64,000 nt of DNA from an uncultured Prevotellaceae bacterium. GTDB taxonomy: Bacteria > Bacteroidota > Bacteroidia > Bacteroidales > Bacteroidaceae. The position numbers and the translations under genes were made by a program. The stretch is taken from assembly GCA_900316585.1 (NCBI GenBank), contig ONDM01000005.1, positions 186,001 through 250,000 on the forward strand, read 5' to 3'. Below are positions 1-7,705 of this stretch, one piece after another. Every line of letters starts with the position of its first letter. Positions within the stretch are counted from its first letter, which is position 1. The notes under the pieces were generated by a model. The model worked only from the letters and a program-made list of their open reading frames with translations. It was not told the DNA's origin and did not search any database.

Positions 1-839
1 CTTGTAACGATTTTGCAGTCAGCAGGTGCTTTTATATTCTTGTCGATTATAATTTCACCAAAACCATCTGCTACTATGATACCGGATGTCGGATTCTTTA
101 CGCTTTTAATAAAGCCCTTTACATCTGCTTGAACGGTTGAGTATTCAAATGCACGATCACATTCAGGATCAAACGTACAATTTTCCAAAACAAGATTTTC
201 TGCATAGCACAATGGCTGTTCTCCTGAGATGTGGCAATTTACTAATTTGAGGTTCTTAGAATGCCAGCCCAAATATTCGCCGTTCAATTCAGAATCATAG
301 ATTGTTACGTTTTCTACCTCCCAGAAAGAATCTTTTGTGTCTATTTTGGCATTGTGTATTTCCACATTCTTACAGTATTGGAATACGTATTTGCTGTCGC
401 TTTCCAATCCATACACCTTAATGTTTTGGCAGTGCATGAAAGGATAAGTACCTTCATGTAATACGACATTATTAAGAACAAGTCCATCAATACCCCAAAA
501 TGTTTCATCTGCATCATTTATGGTGACATTAGTCAGTTCCACGTTAGTCATTTCACGGAAAAACTTTGGTCCATTAATGACACAATCGGTCATCTTCATG
601 TCTTGAGAATACCAGATGGCAGAACGAGAACCGGGAGCAAAATAGCAGTTGATGATTTCAGAGCCTTTCACGTGCCAAAGAGGGTATTTCCCTTCAAAGT
701 AACAGTTCCGGCATACAATGTTGCTGCATTCTTTGATGCCAGACTCACCGAAGGTTATTTTCACATGGTCTAGTTCTAGATTGTGCGATTCGAATAGAGG
801 ACGCTCTCCTCCAAATACTTTGTTTTTTATAACATCCAT
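1..839 (-). CDS. DUF3737 family protein, C-terminus cut off by the window edge
   Basis: This minus-strand reading frame runs open from the ATG at 837-839 to base 1 with no stop, so the gene continues off the left edge. About 279 residues are visible. They start MDVIKNKVFGGERPLFESHN and then show many short repeats built around Asn, Cys and aromatic residues, such as ECSNIVCRNCYFEG and LVLENCTFDPECDRAFEY. This is the look of a right-handed parallel beta-helix, and the opening matches what I know of DUF3737 proteins (usually about 280-290 residues). There is no signal peptide, so it is probably cytoplasmic. The function of the family is not established. A good promoter lies at 984-1015, giving a leader of about 140 bases. 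Family assignment is confident; function unknown. Confidence 0.85.
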   Translation of the reverse strand, partial: MDVIKNKVFGGERPLFESHNLELDHVKITFGESGIKECSNIVCRNCYFEGKYPLWHVKGSEIINCYFAPGSRSAIWYSQDMKMTDCVINGPKFFREMTNVELTNVTINDADETFWGIDGLVLNNVVLHEGTYPFMHCQNIKVYGLESDSKYVFQYCKNVEIHNAKIDTKDSFWEVENVTIYDSELNGEYLGWHSKNLKLVNCHISGEQPLCYAENLVLENCTFDPECDRAFEYSTVQADVKGFIKSVKNPTSGIIVADGFGEIIIDKNIKAPADCKIVT

Positions 840-983
840 AATTTTTATGACTAAATATAATCTCTTAATAGTTAGAATCCGTTCTTTCCCGAAATCAGGT
901 TATTGTCTTATCCGATAAATTGCTTAACAAGAGATAAAAAATCCTTTGGCATATTTCTGAAAAGTCTTGTTGCTTTATGACGG

Positions 984-1015
984 CAAATGTAATAAAAAAT
1001 ACTGAAAAGACCAAA
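984..1015 (-). promoter_or_regulatory. Bacteroidetes-type promoter for the DUF3737 gene
   Basis: Read on the minus strand, a TTTG -33 element (1012-1015) is followed after 20 bases by TACATTTG (984-991), a perfect match to the -7 consensus TAnnTTTG. Element identity and spacing are both typical. Transcription would start near 977. Confidence 0.6.
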
Positions 1016-1041
1016 TGACTTATTTCCCTACATAATTAGCA

Positions 1042-1974
1042 TTAAAATTTCTTTTTTCGGATATGGCAATATGGATTGCCTCCTGTATTATCGTAGTAAT
1101 TTTGATGATACTTTTCGGCAACCCAAAATTGGCATGCAGGTCTAATCAAAGTGTTTACCTTATATCCTTTTTCTCGGAGAATAGAGATGAGGTATTCTGT
1201 GGTCTTTAGTTGTTCGTCATTCTGATAGAAAACAGCACTTCGGTATTGTTCCCCCTTGTCTGGGCCTTGTCCATCTGTCTGTTCTGGGTCATGAATCTCG
1301 AAGAATAATTTGCATAGGTCTTCGTAAGTGACTTCTTTTGGATTATATTCCACCAAGATGGATTCGATGTGGTGGGTACGGTGAGAACGGACCTCTTCGT
1401 ATGTAGGATTTTCTTCAGAACCACCTGTATAACCTACATAGGTATTCAATACCCCTCTCATCCTCTCAAAATAGTGTTGAACACCCCAAAAACAACCAGC
1501 TGCAAAGATAGCGGAAGTAAATCCTTCTTTTGGCTCATACAAATAAACCTTGTCCATCTCATCAATTGCCTTCTTAACTATCTTTATAGCTTTGCCATGT
1601 TTCTCTTGTAAGTCTGGATAAGCCTTTCCTCTAGCAAAATTATGCTGTAAGTCATAGTACTTGACATGTAAGGCGATAGGATTATGAGAATCAATAATCT
1701 TCTGTATGTAATCATAATAATCGCAATACTTGTCATGAGTAAGAAGCTTGAGGGCGTTGACTACACTCTCAGGGATGCCTTGCTCAAGTAAATCTTCAGC
1801 GGTATAACAAGTGTCTTCCATGACATCGTGTAAGAAACCGGCACATCTTTCTTCATCTGTTTTGCCCATTAATCCTACAGTCAGAGGATGAAGGATGTAA
1901 GCTTCATTGTCACGGTCTACTTGACCTGTATGCGCTTCTATAGCTATTTTTAGGGCTAAATCAACTGTATTCAT
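1042..1974 (-). CDS. msrA: Mesh1-like HD hydrolase fused to peptide methionine-S-sulfoxide reductase MsrA
   Basis: This 310-residue protein joins two enzymes. Residues 1-145 form an HD-family metal-dependent phosphohydrolase of the SpoT/Mesh1 kind: AHTGQVDR at 14-21, the HD pair with ED in FLHDVMEDT (His49, Asp50, Glu53, Asp54) and KYYDLQHN around Asp108. Residues 152-305 are MsrA, with the catalytic motif GCFWG (Cys161) and the C-terminal AEKYHQNYY segment. MsrA reduces methionine-S-sulfoxide in proteins using thioredoxin. The HD half resembles (p)ppGpp 3'-pyrophosphohydrolases, and animal Mesh1 also removes phosphate from NADPH; which substrate applies here cannot be told. No signal peptide is visible, so it is cytoplasmic. 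It lies 29 bases downstream of the CMD-cupin gene and may be cotranscribed. Both domains look complete, so the fusion is probably functional. Confidence 0.88.
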   Translation of the reverse strand: MNTVDLALKIAIEAHTGQVDRDNEAYILHPLTVGLMGKTDEERCAGFLHDVMEDTCYTAEDLLEQGIPESVVNALKLLTHDKYCDYYDYIQKIIDSHNPIALHVKYYDLQHNFARGKAYPDLQEKHGKAIKIVKKAIDEMDKVYLYEPKEGFTSAIFAAGCFWGVQHYFERMRGVLNTYVGYTGGSEENPTYEEVRSHRTHHIESILVEYNPKEVTYEDLCKLFFEIHDPEQTDGQGPDKGEQYRSAVFYQNDEQLKTTEYLISILREKGYKVNTLIRPACQFWVAEKYHQNYYDNTGGNPYCHIRKKKF

Positions 1975-2003
1975 GATGTATGAGAAAAGAAATCTTTTAT
2001 AGG

Positions 2004-3065
2004 CTAAAGATTGTTGTATTCTTCATCAGTTACAGGTTCCAACCATTCATTGGAGACATTGTCACCAGTAACTACATGGTTAGTTAAATGCTGAAACCAG
2101 GAATCTTTTTGTGCACCATGCCAGTGCTTAACTTCAGCCGGAATATCAACTATATCACCGGGTTTCAGCGCAATAGCAGGTTTGCCCCATTCTTGATACC
2201 ATCCTTTTCCGCTGACACAGATCAGAATCTGGTGTGCTCCATGATGAATATGCCAATTGTTACGGCAACCAGGCTCGAAGGTTACGTTGCTCGAAGGTAA
2301 AACGCTGGTTTGGCCTTCTTCCAAGTTAACAGGCTTAATTGGATTCAAGAAACTATTACCAATGAAGTATTGGGCATAATTATCGTTAGGCATACCTTGT
2401 CCCCATGCACCTGCTATAGCCTCGGATGCGTTGTCACATACTGATAATCCTTTCTCACTTAGATACTTACATAATTCATCAACTTGTTCTTTTGTATTCC
2501 CCATTCTTACAGCTCCTGCCTTGTGAGCAGCCAATTGGGGTTCTACTCCCTTGATTGATGAAAGAGCTGCAACGGTCACCAACTCACGGTCAGAATGTGA
2601 AAGTATCGGACTAGCAAATATGTCACCAAACAGGTGTGATTTTAGATAATAGTCATCTTGTGGGCAAAAAGTGTAGTTGAATGTAGCACCTGCCATTAGG
2701 GCCTGAACTTCAGACCCAACTTTCAGGGATTCTTCAGCATTGTCCCATAATGACGGTCTTTCCCATTGCTGACCTTCTTTCCAGTTGGGGTTATTATCCT
2801 TCAAAACATTCTGAAGTACTCCTAAGGCATTCAAAGAACGGGGAAATCCCGCATATGCGTAAAGATGAGAAAAGGCTTCCTTTATCTCATTTATAGTTAC
2901 TCCATTGTTCAATGCGTCACGAATTGCAGGTTCCAAACGCACCAAGTCTCCCTGTGCTTCAAGACTGGCAATAGTTGCAAGATGTAATTGGCGCTCTGTT
3001 AGCGCTTGAGCTGAAACTATCATTGGCATTACTAATAAAATTAAGATTGTTGATATTTTCTTCAT
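2004..3065 (-). CDS. Secreted carboxymuconolactone-decarboxylase-like protein with C-terminal cupin
   Basis: I place the start at the ATG 3063-3065, because it opens a clear signal peptide (MKKISTILILLVMPMIVSAQ). A TATTTTTG -7 element at 3130-3137 would start transcription at about the position of the longer ATG (3123-3125), which argues against it. The mature protein has two alpha-helical CMD/AhpD-like repeats (about residues 20-90 and 135-215). A C-terminal cupin (about 255-345) carries the metal-binding pattern WHIHHGAHQILI, Gly-Lys-Gly turns and a later HWHG. The CMD halves lack the CxxC of AhpD, so peroxidase activity is unlikely; a decarboxylase or isomerase on aromatic or lactone compounds is more plausible. 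Such CMD-CMD-cupin proteins are known in Bacteroides. The substrate is unknown. Confidence 0.85.
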   Translation of the reverse strand: MKKISTILILLVMPMIVSAQALTERQLHLATIASLEAQGDLVRLEPAIRDALNNGVTINEIKEAFSHLYAYAGFPRSLNALGVLQNVLKDNNPNWKEGQQWERPSLWDNAEESLKVGSEVQALMAGATFNYTFCPQDDYYLKSHLFGDIFASPILSHSDRELVTVAALSSIKGVEPQLAAHKAGAVRMGNTKEQVDELCKYLSEKGLSVCDNASEAIAGAWGQGMPNDNYAQYFIGNSFLNPIKPVNLEEGQTSVLPSSNVTFEPGCRNNWHIHHGAHQILICVSGKGWYQEWGKPAIALKPGDIVDIPAEVKHWHGAQKDSWFQHLTNHVVTGDNVSNEWLEPVTDEEYNNL

Positions 3066-3197
3066 ATAATTCTGTAGATTATAAATATATAAATTTATTG
3101 CAAGTTCCCAATTGGATTCTTTCACGATGCAAAAATAATACTATAGAATCAAATATAGACTATACAATTTACTGATATACGTGTCAATAATACTGAA

Positions 3198-3611
3198 TTA
3201 CTCATATAGTGTTGCCACAATTCTTCTTGGACCTCCAAAATTTCTAAACTCACACAAATAAATTCCTTGCCATGTCCCTAAATTCAAATGTCCTGAAGTG
3301 ATGGGAATTGTGAGGCTGACCCCCATAAGAGAACATTTAGCATGGGCTGGCATGTCATCTGCTCCTTCCAATGTGTGCTCATAAAAGGGTTCATTCTCCT
3401 TGATTAATAGATTTAAAATATGATCCATATCACGTCGAACGTCTGGATCTGCATTTTCATTGATGGAGAGAGCGCAAGAGGTATGTTTCACAAATAGATT
3501 CAACAGTCCTGTTTGTGGCAGTTTTTTGGATAAATGTTCCATAACCTCTTGTGTGATAAGGTGACATCCTCTGCTTTTAGGTGAAAGAGTAAACTCTATT
3601 TGTTGTATCAT
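3198..3611 (-). CDS. YjbQ family protein (UPF0047)
   Basis: The 137-residue protein matches the YjbQ/UPF0047 family along its whole length. It has the conserved FVKHTSCALSINENADPDVR block, the EGADDMPAHAKCSLMG block with its His, and the closing LGTWQGIYLCEFRNFGGPR. Members form small trimers with a His/Cys/Asp metal site, and some complement thiamine-phosphate synthase mutants. Family databases therefore often name it secondary thiamine-phosphate synthase, although the physiological role is unsettled. It is cytoplasmic. It follows yaaA's ATG-proximal region on the same strand: yaaA is 3' of it by transcript order with only 6 bases between the YjbQ start and the yaaA stop, so yaaA-yjbQ are likely cotranscribed in that order. 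Confidence 0.9.
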   Translation of the reverse strand: MIQQIEFTLSPKSRGCHLITQEVMEHLSKKLPQTGLLNLFVKHTSCALSINENADPDVRRDMDHILNLLIKENEPFYEHTLEGADDMPAHAKCSLMGVSLTIPITSGHLNLGTWQGIYLCEFRNFGGPRRIVATLYE

Positions 3612-3617
3612 GGGAAT

Positions 3618-4373
3618 TTAAATTTCTTTGACAAAATGTGGATAGGCTTTTTCACCCAGTCGTGGGGCATATTCAAATCCTTCATAGCTGAAAGCGTTCA
3701 GTTCTTCTGGATTAGTTAATTGATTTTGAAGAATGAAACGGACCATGGCGCCCCTACATGTCTTTGCCCAAACAGCTTGCATTTTTAAATCGCTATTTTT
3801 GCAAATATAAAATAGAGGTTGAATGACAGTAATTTCTTTACGTACCCGTTTCCAATCGAACAAATGCTCGTATTCTTCAGTCGATAAATGGATGAGTATT
3901 CCATCATCTGCATTAACACTGTCAATGAGGATGTTTGTCAGTTTGTCTTTCCAAAATTGGTTAATAGGAGCATAATTGGTGGATGGGAGTTTAACACAGT
4001 GTTCCATACGATAAGTGACTATGCCGTCCATGGGTCGAAGTAGGCCATATAAGAAACAGGTAATCCACAAGTGATTTTGACCAAAAGATAAGGCTTCATT
4101 GTTCAGGGACGAGGCGCGTAGATGCTTGTATGCTTGACCATTATATGCAAATAAGGCAGGCATTTTCCTGGCATTGAAAAAGTTTTGGTATCTATGCCAG
4201 TTCTGTGCTGCCAGTTTATGGTTGCAGTCTAGTTCTTTGCTTAGTTCTTCCACAGTGAGTTGTGCCATGTCTGCAGCTAAGATATTAGCTGCTTTTTGGA
4301 ACTTTGGCTCAGTCTGTGGTTTCACATTGCTCTTTTCGAACATGATTTTTGCATTTGCCAATAGAATCTGCAT
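3618..4373 (-). CDS. yaaA: Peroxide stress protein YaaA (DUF328)
   Basis: The chosen ATG (4371-4373) gives a protein starting MQILLANAKIMF, the typical YaaA opening. A longer reading from 4403 would add ten residues with no family support. Conserved blocks include ALFAYNGQAYKHL, YGLLRPMDGIVTYRME (the family signature around residues 110-125) and the C-terminal KTCRGAMVRFIL and FSYEGFEYA. YaaA lowers free intracellular iron during hydrogen peroxide stress in E. coli and so limits Fenton damage to DNA. The length (251 residues) is normal. It is cytoplasmic. It is separated from the upstream Nim-like gene by a repeat-rich spacer and is followed directly by yjbQ. Confidence 0.92.
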   Translation of the reverse strand: MQILLANAKIMFEKSNVKPQTEPKFQKAANILAADMAQLTVEELSKELDCNHKLAAQNWHRYQNFFNARKMPALFAYNGQAYKHLRASSLNNEALSFGQNHLWITCFLYGLLRPMDGIVTYRMEHCVKLPSTNYAPINQFWKDKLTNILIDSVNADDGILIHLSTEEYEHLFDWKRVRKEITVIQPLFYICKNSDLKMQAVWAKTCRGAMVRFILQNQLTNPEELNAFSYEGFEYAPRLGEKAYPHFVKEI

Positions 4374-4441
4374 AGATGAATTGATATTGATATAAAGAAT
4401 CACATTAAACTGAAGAGTATGAGCTACTAAAATAGGACTAA

Positions 4442-4515
4442 TAATCTTAGTCCGGTAAGATTAGTAATCTTAAGCCTTTAAGATTACTAATCTTCTGTAG
4501 GTAGGATTACTAATC
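4442..4515. repeat. Cluster of nested palindromes in the yaaA 5' spacer
   Basis: A perfect 17-base inverted repeat (arms 4457-4473 and 4478-4494, spacer GCCT) is built from the unit AAGATTAGTAATCTT, which is itself nearly self-complementary. Further related copies flank it: TAATCTTAG at 4442-4450 and ATTACTAATCTT at 4507-4517. The cluster lies between the stop of the Nim-like gene (4617) and the start of yaaA (4373) on the minus strand. It could be a hairpin terminator or attenuator, an operator array or a small intergenic repeat. There is no strong T-run on either side, so a simple terminator is not certain. Confidence 0.6.
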
Positions 4516-4616
4516 TTCTAAATTATATATTATAGTATTTAATCAGAAGCTTTATGTAATTCATATATATAGGTCATAGATTAATAATCCAGATAATTGT
4601 TTTATGACAATTAGAA

Positions 4617-5117
4617 CTATTTATGCATAGGGGGAATTAATTCCCTAGCTTGCTTGCCACTCATATGCTCTATAGTGATCTCAATATAAAGCATGTGGTG
4701 AGCTCCTTTCTTGAATTCTGCCTCTAATTCGTCTTGTGTCTGGTTAGGACAATACTTCTCACAAAGAAGGTTGTGTGGTATTCTCATTTCTTCCAGATCT
4801 GTTATAATACGCGCCTTTCCAAATGCAATGACACTTCGGAAGTAGGTAGTGAATTCTTCAGGGACAATTTGGTCTTTGTCTACAACGCAGAAAGAGACTT
4901 TAGGGTTTCGTCTTATTCCATCCAGCTTGTGTCCGGCTAGAGCGCTATGCATATATATTTTCCCTTCGGAATAAATATAGCTGATAGGAACAGCATAAGG
5001 ATAATCGTTATCTCCATAGACCGCTAATATCCCATTGGTGCAACGTCTTAAAACTGTTTCAGCATCTTTGTCGGAAAGTTGTTGTTTGAAACGACGCATT
5101 TTTCTAAATTCTTCCAT
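4617..5117 (-). CDS. Pyridoxamine 5'-phosphate oxidase-fold flavoprotein, Nim-like
   Basis: This 166-residue split-barrel flavoprotein begins MEEFRKMRRFKQQLS and has the blocks YGDNDYPYAVPISYIY, GKIYMHSALAGHKLDGI and YFRSVIAFGKARI. These are characteristic of the group that includes the nitroimidazole-resistance (Nim) proteins. Nim proteins are proposed to reduce nitro groups to amines using flavin. Chromosomal homologues are widespread in Bacteroidales and most do not confer resistance, so I infer only FMN- or heme-linked redox activity. No signal peptide is seen. It stands alone, 41 bases downstream of bcp on the same strand. Confidence 0.87.
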   Translation of the reverse strand: MEEFRKMRRFKQQLSDKDAETVLRRCTNGILAVYGDNDYPYAVPISYIYSEGKIYMHSALAGHKLDGIRRNPKVSFCVVDKDQIVPEEFTTYFRSVIAFGKARIITDLEEMRIPHNLLCEKYCPNQTQDELEAEFKKGAHHMLYIEITIEHMSGKQARELIPPMHK

Positions 5118-5158
5118 TGCAATCTACTGTAATTAAGAATTTAACTTAAGCCGAGTTA

Positions 5159-5623
5159 TTATCTATCTTTTATGAAATCAAGAATCTGTTCTGCGTGTAT
5201 TTTTGTCTTTATTTGTTTTGGAGTGAAGATTTTTTCAATGATGCCTTCTTCATTTATTAGATAGGTGGTTCGAAGAATGCCCATGGTCTTTTTCCCATAC
5301 ATGTTTTTTTCGCCCCATGCTCCTAATTGCTGAAGCAATTTTGTATCCGTATCTGCAATTAGAGGAAAATCCAGATTATATTTGTCTGCAAATTTTTTCT
5401 GGAGTTCCTGTTTGTCTTTGCTTACTCCAATAACAGCATAGCCTGCAGCTTCCAAATCCGACTTGTGTGACTGTAAGGAGCATGCCTCTGATGTACACCC
5501 ACTGGTATTTGCTTTCGGATAACTGTAGAGTATAATCTTTCTACCTTTGTAGTCACTTGCCTTAATCTCTTTCCCATTTTGGTCTATACCAAGTATCTCG
5601 GGAATTCTGTCTCCTATGTTCAT
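5159..5623 (-). CDS. bcp: Thioredoxin-dependent peroxiredoxin Bcp (PrxQ type)
   Basis: The 154-residue protein has the AhpC/TSA thioredoxin fold. Its active-site motif KANTSGCTSEACSL contains the peroxidatic Cys43 and a second Cys five residues on (Cys48), the atypical 2-Cys arrangement of PrxQ/Bcp. It reduces hydrogen peroxide and alkyl hydroperoxides with electrons from thioredoxin. The length is normal and no export signal is present. Its start lies 18 bases from the stop of the ZIP transporter gene on the same strand, so the two are likely cotranscribed. Confidence 0.93.
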   Translation of the reverse strand: MNIGDRIPEILGIDQNGKEIKASDYKGRKIILYSYPKANTSGCTSEACSLQSHKSDLEAAGYAVIGVSKDKQELQKKFADKYNLDFPLIADTDTKLLQQLGAWGEKNMYGKKTMGILRTTYLINEEGIIEKIFTPKQIKTKIHAEQILDFIKDR

Positions 5624-5641
5624 GATTATTATATAGTTTTA

Positions 5642-6400
5642 TTATTCAAATATTTTTTCTAACACAATCAAAGTCATAAATCCTAACAGTAAAGCATAAG
5701 TGGCTTGCTTCTCATATCCGTGAGCATGAGTTTCGGGTATCATCTCATCGGATGTAACATACAACATGGCCCCTCCAGCAAATCCTAGCATGACTGGGAG
5801 GAAGACTTCTGAGACCGATCCTAAGCCATAACCTATCCAGACTCCAGCTACTTCAAGTAAACAGATGATAGCTGATATTATGAAAGTTCGTATGCGAGTG
5901 ACTCCTGCAAAAAGGAGTGGGGGGATGATTACCATTCCCTCAGGTATGTTTTGAATGGCGATACCAAAGGACACAGCCCATTGATTTGCCACATTGGCCG
6001 TATCATTTATACTTACGCCTGCAGCTATTCCTTCTGGTAACTTGTGGATGGCAATAGCCAGTACAAATAAAAGTATTTTGTTAATGGAACTATTGTTTAC
6101 ATGTACTTCCTGTTCCAATCCGGTAATATGGTGAAGATGTGGAGTCAGAAAGTCAAGTACATTGAGAAACAACGCTCCTGACATAACTCCAACTACAACC
6201 ATCCACCAGTTGGTAGCTGAACACATGCCGAAAGCAGGGACAATCAGTCCTAAGGTAGAGGCAGCAAGCATGATTCCAGCACAATAACCTAGTACTGTGT
6301 CATTCCACTTGTGAGGTAATTCATCTATCAGGAATCCAAGGATTGCACCAATTAGGGTTGCACCGCTAAGTCCTGCCGCACTTAACCATATTAAATTCAT
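5642..6400 (-). CDS. ZIP family metal transporter
   Basis: This 252-residue integral membrane protein has about eight hydrophobic segments. The family's metal-binding helices are visible as AIAIHKLPEGIAAGVSIND and AIQNIPEGMVIIPPL, with His-Lys-Leu-Pro-Glu-Gly and Gln-Asn-Ile-Pro-Glu-Gly as metal-ligand motifs. It resembles ZupT-like importers of zinc, iron or manganese across the inner membrane. A His-rich loop (HLHHITG) lies near residue 90. A possible -7 element, TAGATTTG on the minus strand at 6482-6489, lies upstream. Sitting next to bcp and rubrerythrin, it may link metal uptake to peroxide defence, but that is inference. Confidence 0.9.
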   Translation of the reverse strand: MNLIWLSAAGLSGATLIGAILGFLIDELPHKWNDTVLGYCAGIMLAASTLGLIVPAFGMCSATNWWMVVVGVMSGALFLNVLDFLTPHLHHITGLEQEVHVNNSSINKILLFVLAIAIHKLPEGIAAGVSINDTANVANQWAVSFGIAIQNIPEGMVIIPPLLFAGVTRIRTFIISAIICLLEVAGVWIGYGLGSVSEVFLPVMLGFAGGAMLYVTSDEMIPETHAHGYEKQATYALLLGFMTLIVLEKIFE

Positions 6401-6620
6401 CTTCCCAATTAATTATCAAAATACATCATGAGGAGAATAAAGTCCCCTGATAGCAATTCAATCTGTCTGCTGATTTTTCTGCAAATCTACTAATTATTAT
6501 TTATAAAAGAAAATGCCAATTGGATTTATCATTACATTTTTGTGAAAATTGGGTTAGTTTATTTTATCCATATTTTTTCAAAAAAGTTATTATTTACTCT
6601 CATGTTTCTATATTTTATTT

Positions 6621-6628
6621 TATCTTTG
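6621..6628 (+). promoter_or_regulatory. -7 element of the rubrerythrin promoter
   Basis: TATCTTTG matches TAnnTTTG exactly. No convincing TTTG -33 element is seen at the usual distance. The leader then carries four tandem CTAA units directly before the ATG (6660-6676). Confidence 0.45.
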
Positions 6629-6679
6629 CCATGAATAGATTTAACGTAAAATTACTAATTAACTAACTAACTAACTATT

Positions 6680-7219
6680 ATGGCTAATAAGTATTCAGGA
6701 ACCCAAACAGAGAAGAATCTTGAAGCAGCATTTGCTGGTGAGAGTCAGGCACGTAACAAATACACTTATTTTGCATCAAAAGCTAAGAAGGAAGGCTTTG
6801 AACAGATTGCAGAACTTTTCCTCAAGACTGCTGATAATGAGAAAGAGCATGCTAAATTATGGTTCAAGGAATTAGAAGGCATCGGTGATACAGCACAGAA
6901 TCTGGCAGCTGCAGCTGATGGTGAGAATTACGAATGGACCGATATGTACGAAGGTTTTGCAAAAACAGCTGAAGAAGAAGGCTTCAAGGCATTGGCAAGA
7001 AAGTTCCGTGCAGTTGCAGCTATTGAGAAACGTCATGAAGAACGTTATCGTGCGTTATTGCATAATGTAGAAGCTCAGGAAGTATTCGCAAAAAGCGAAG
7101 TGAAGGTGTGGGAATGTCGTAATTGTGGTCATATTGTTGTAGGAACCAAGGCTCCTCAAGTATGCCCTGTTTGCGATCATCCTCAGTCTTTCTTTGAGAT
7201 TCACGTGGATAATTTCTGA
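6680..7219 (+). CDS. rbr: Rubrerythrin
   Basis: The 179-residue protein has a ferritin-like four-helix diiron domain (about 1-140) with ligand motifs [10 protein letters not shown] (Glu21), [10 protein letters not shown] (Glu54, His57) and IEKRHEERY (Glu116, His119). A C-terminal rubredoxin-like domain carries CRNCG (Cys146, Cys149) and CPVCDHP (Cys162, Cys165). It reduces hydrogen peroxide to water in anaerobes, with electrons passing through the Fe(SCys)4 site. It is slightly shorter than the classical 191-residue enzyme but no motif is missing. It is cytoplasmic. It is a single-gene unit, with its own promoter and a hairpin terminator at 7241-7270. Confidence 0.96.
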   Translation: MANKYSGTQTEKNLEAAFAGESQARNKYTYFASKAKKEGFEQIAELFLKTADNEKEHAKLWFKELEGIGDTAQNLAAAADGENYEWTDMYEGFAKTAEEEGFKALARKFRAVAAIEKRHEERYRALLHNVEAQEVFAKSEVKVWECRNCGHIVVGTKAPQVCPVCDHPQSFFEIHVDNF

Positions 7220-7240
7220 TTAGATTAATCTTAAATAATA

Positions 7241-7275
7241 AAAGGTTGGCTTACTTATAGGTCAACCTTTATTTA
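7241..7275 (+). terminator. Terminator after rubrerythrin
   Basis: An 8-base perfect stem, AAAGGTTG (7241-7248) with CAACCTTT (7263-7270), can extend by two more pairs including a G-T wobble. The downstream sequence is T-rich. It starts 21 bases after the rubrerythrin stop. Confidence 0.75.
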
Positions 7276-7305
7276 TCTTTATTTTAATAATCATAATGAA
7301 CGTCC

Positions 7306-7704
7306 ATGAATGGCACACTTGATTTAAAGGATATACTGGTAAATATGAATCCAGTATTAAAAGAGGAAGAGTATGTGTTTTGTTCCTTTCCTAGCCTTTC
7401 TTCTGAGGCTTCGCACCATTTGAATCCGGTTTCCACTTTTCAGGAAGATGAAGGCTTGTCATTGATAATTACTAGAAATGTCGCTGATATAAATGGCATT
7501 TCTTATGATTCAGTTTTTAAACGGATTACTATCCAACTTCATACAAGTTTGGATGCAGTGGGTCTTACTTCTTTGTTGTCAACGGCTTTGGCAGGAAAAG
7601 GTATTAGTGCCAATGTCGTAGCTGCATATTATCATGACCATATCTTTGTGCCATCGGAAAAAGCAGAAGTAGCTTTAGAAACCATAAAAGCATTAAAATG
7701 CTAA
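7306..7704 (+). CDS. ACT domain protein (DUF2241/ACT_3-like)
   Basis: The 132-residue protein carries EEYVFCSFP near the start, then a block reading DEGLSLIITRNVAD, RITIQLHTSLDAVGLTSLLSTALAGKGIS and AYYHDHIFVPSEKAEVAL. This is the typical layout of stand-alone ACT-domain proteins formerly called DUF2241. ACT domains bind small ligands such as amino acids, but no ligand is known for this group. It is cytoplasmic. It converges on the methyltransferase-like gene, whose stop lies only 1 base beyond its own, so it stands alone on the plus strand. Confidence 0.85.
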   Translation: MNGTLDLKDILVNMNPVLKEEEYVFCSFPSLSSEASHHLNPVSTFQEDEGLSLIITRNVADINGISYDSVFKRITIQLHTSLDAVGLTSLLSTALAGKGISANVVAAYYHDHIFVPSEKAEVALETIKALKC

Positions 7705-7705
7705 T

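Noticed and set aside
6660-6676. Four tandem CTAA units before rubrerythrin
   Set aside because: The run is too short to call a regulatory repeat or phase-variation tract with confidence; it is noted only as part of the leader.
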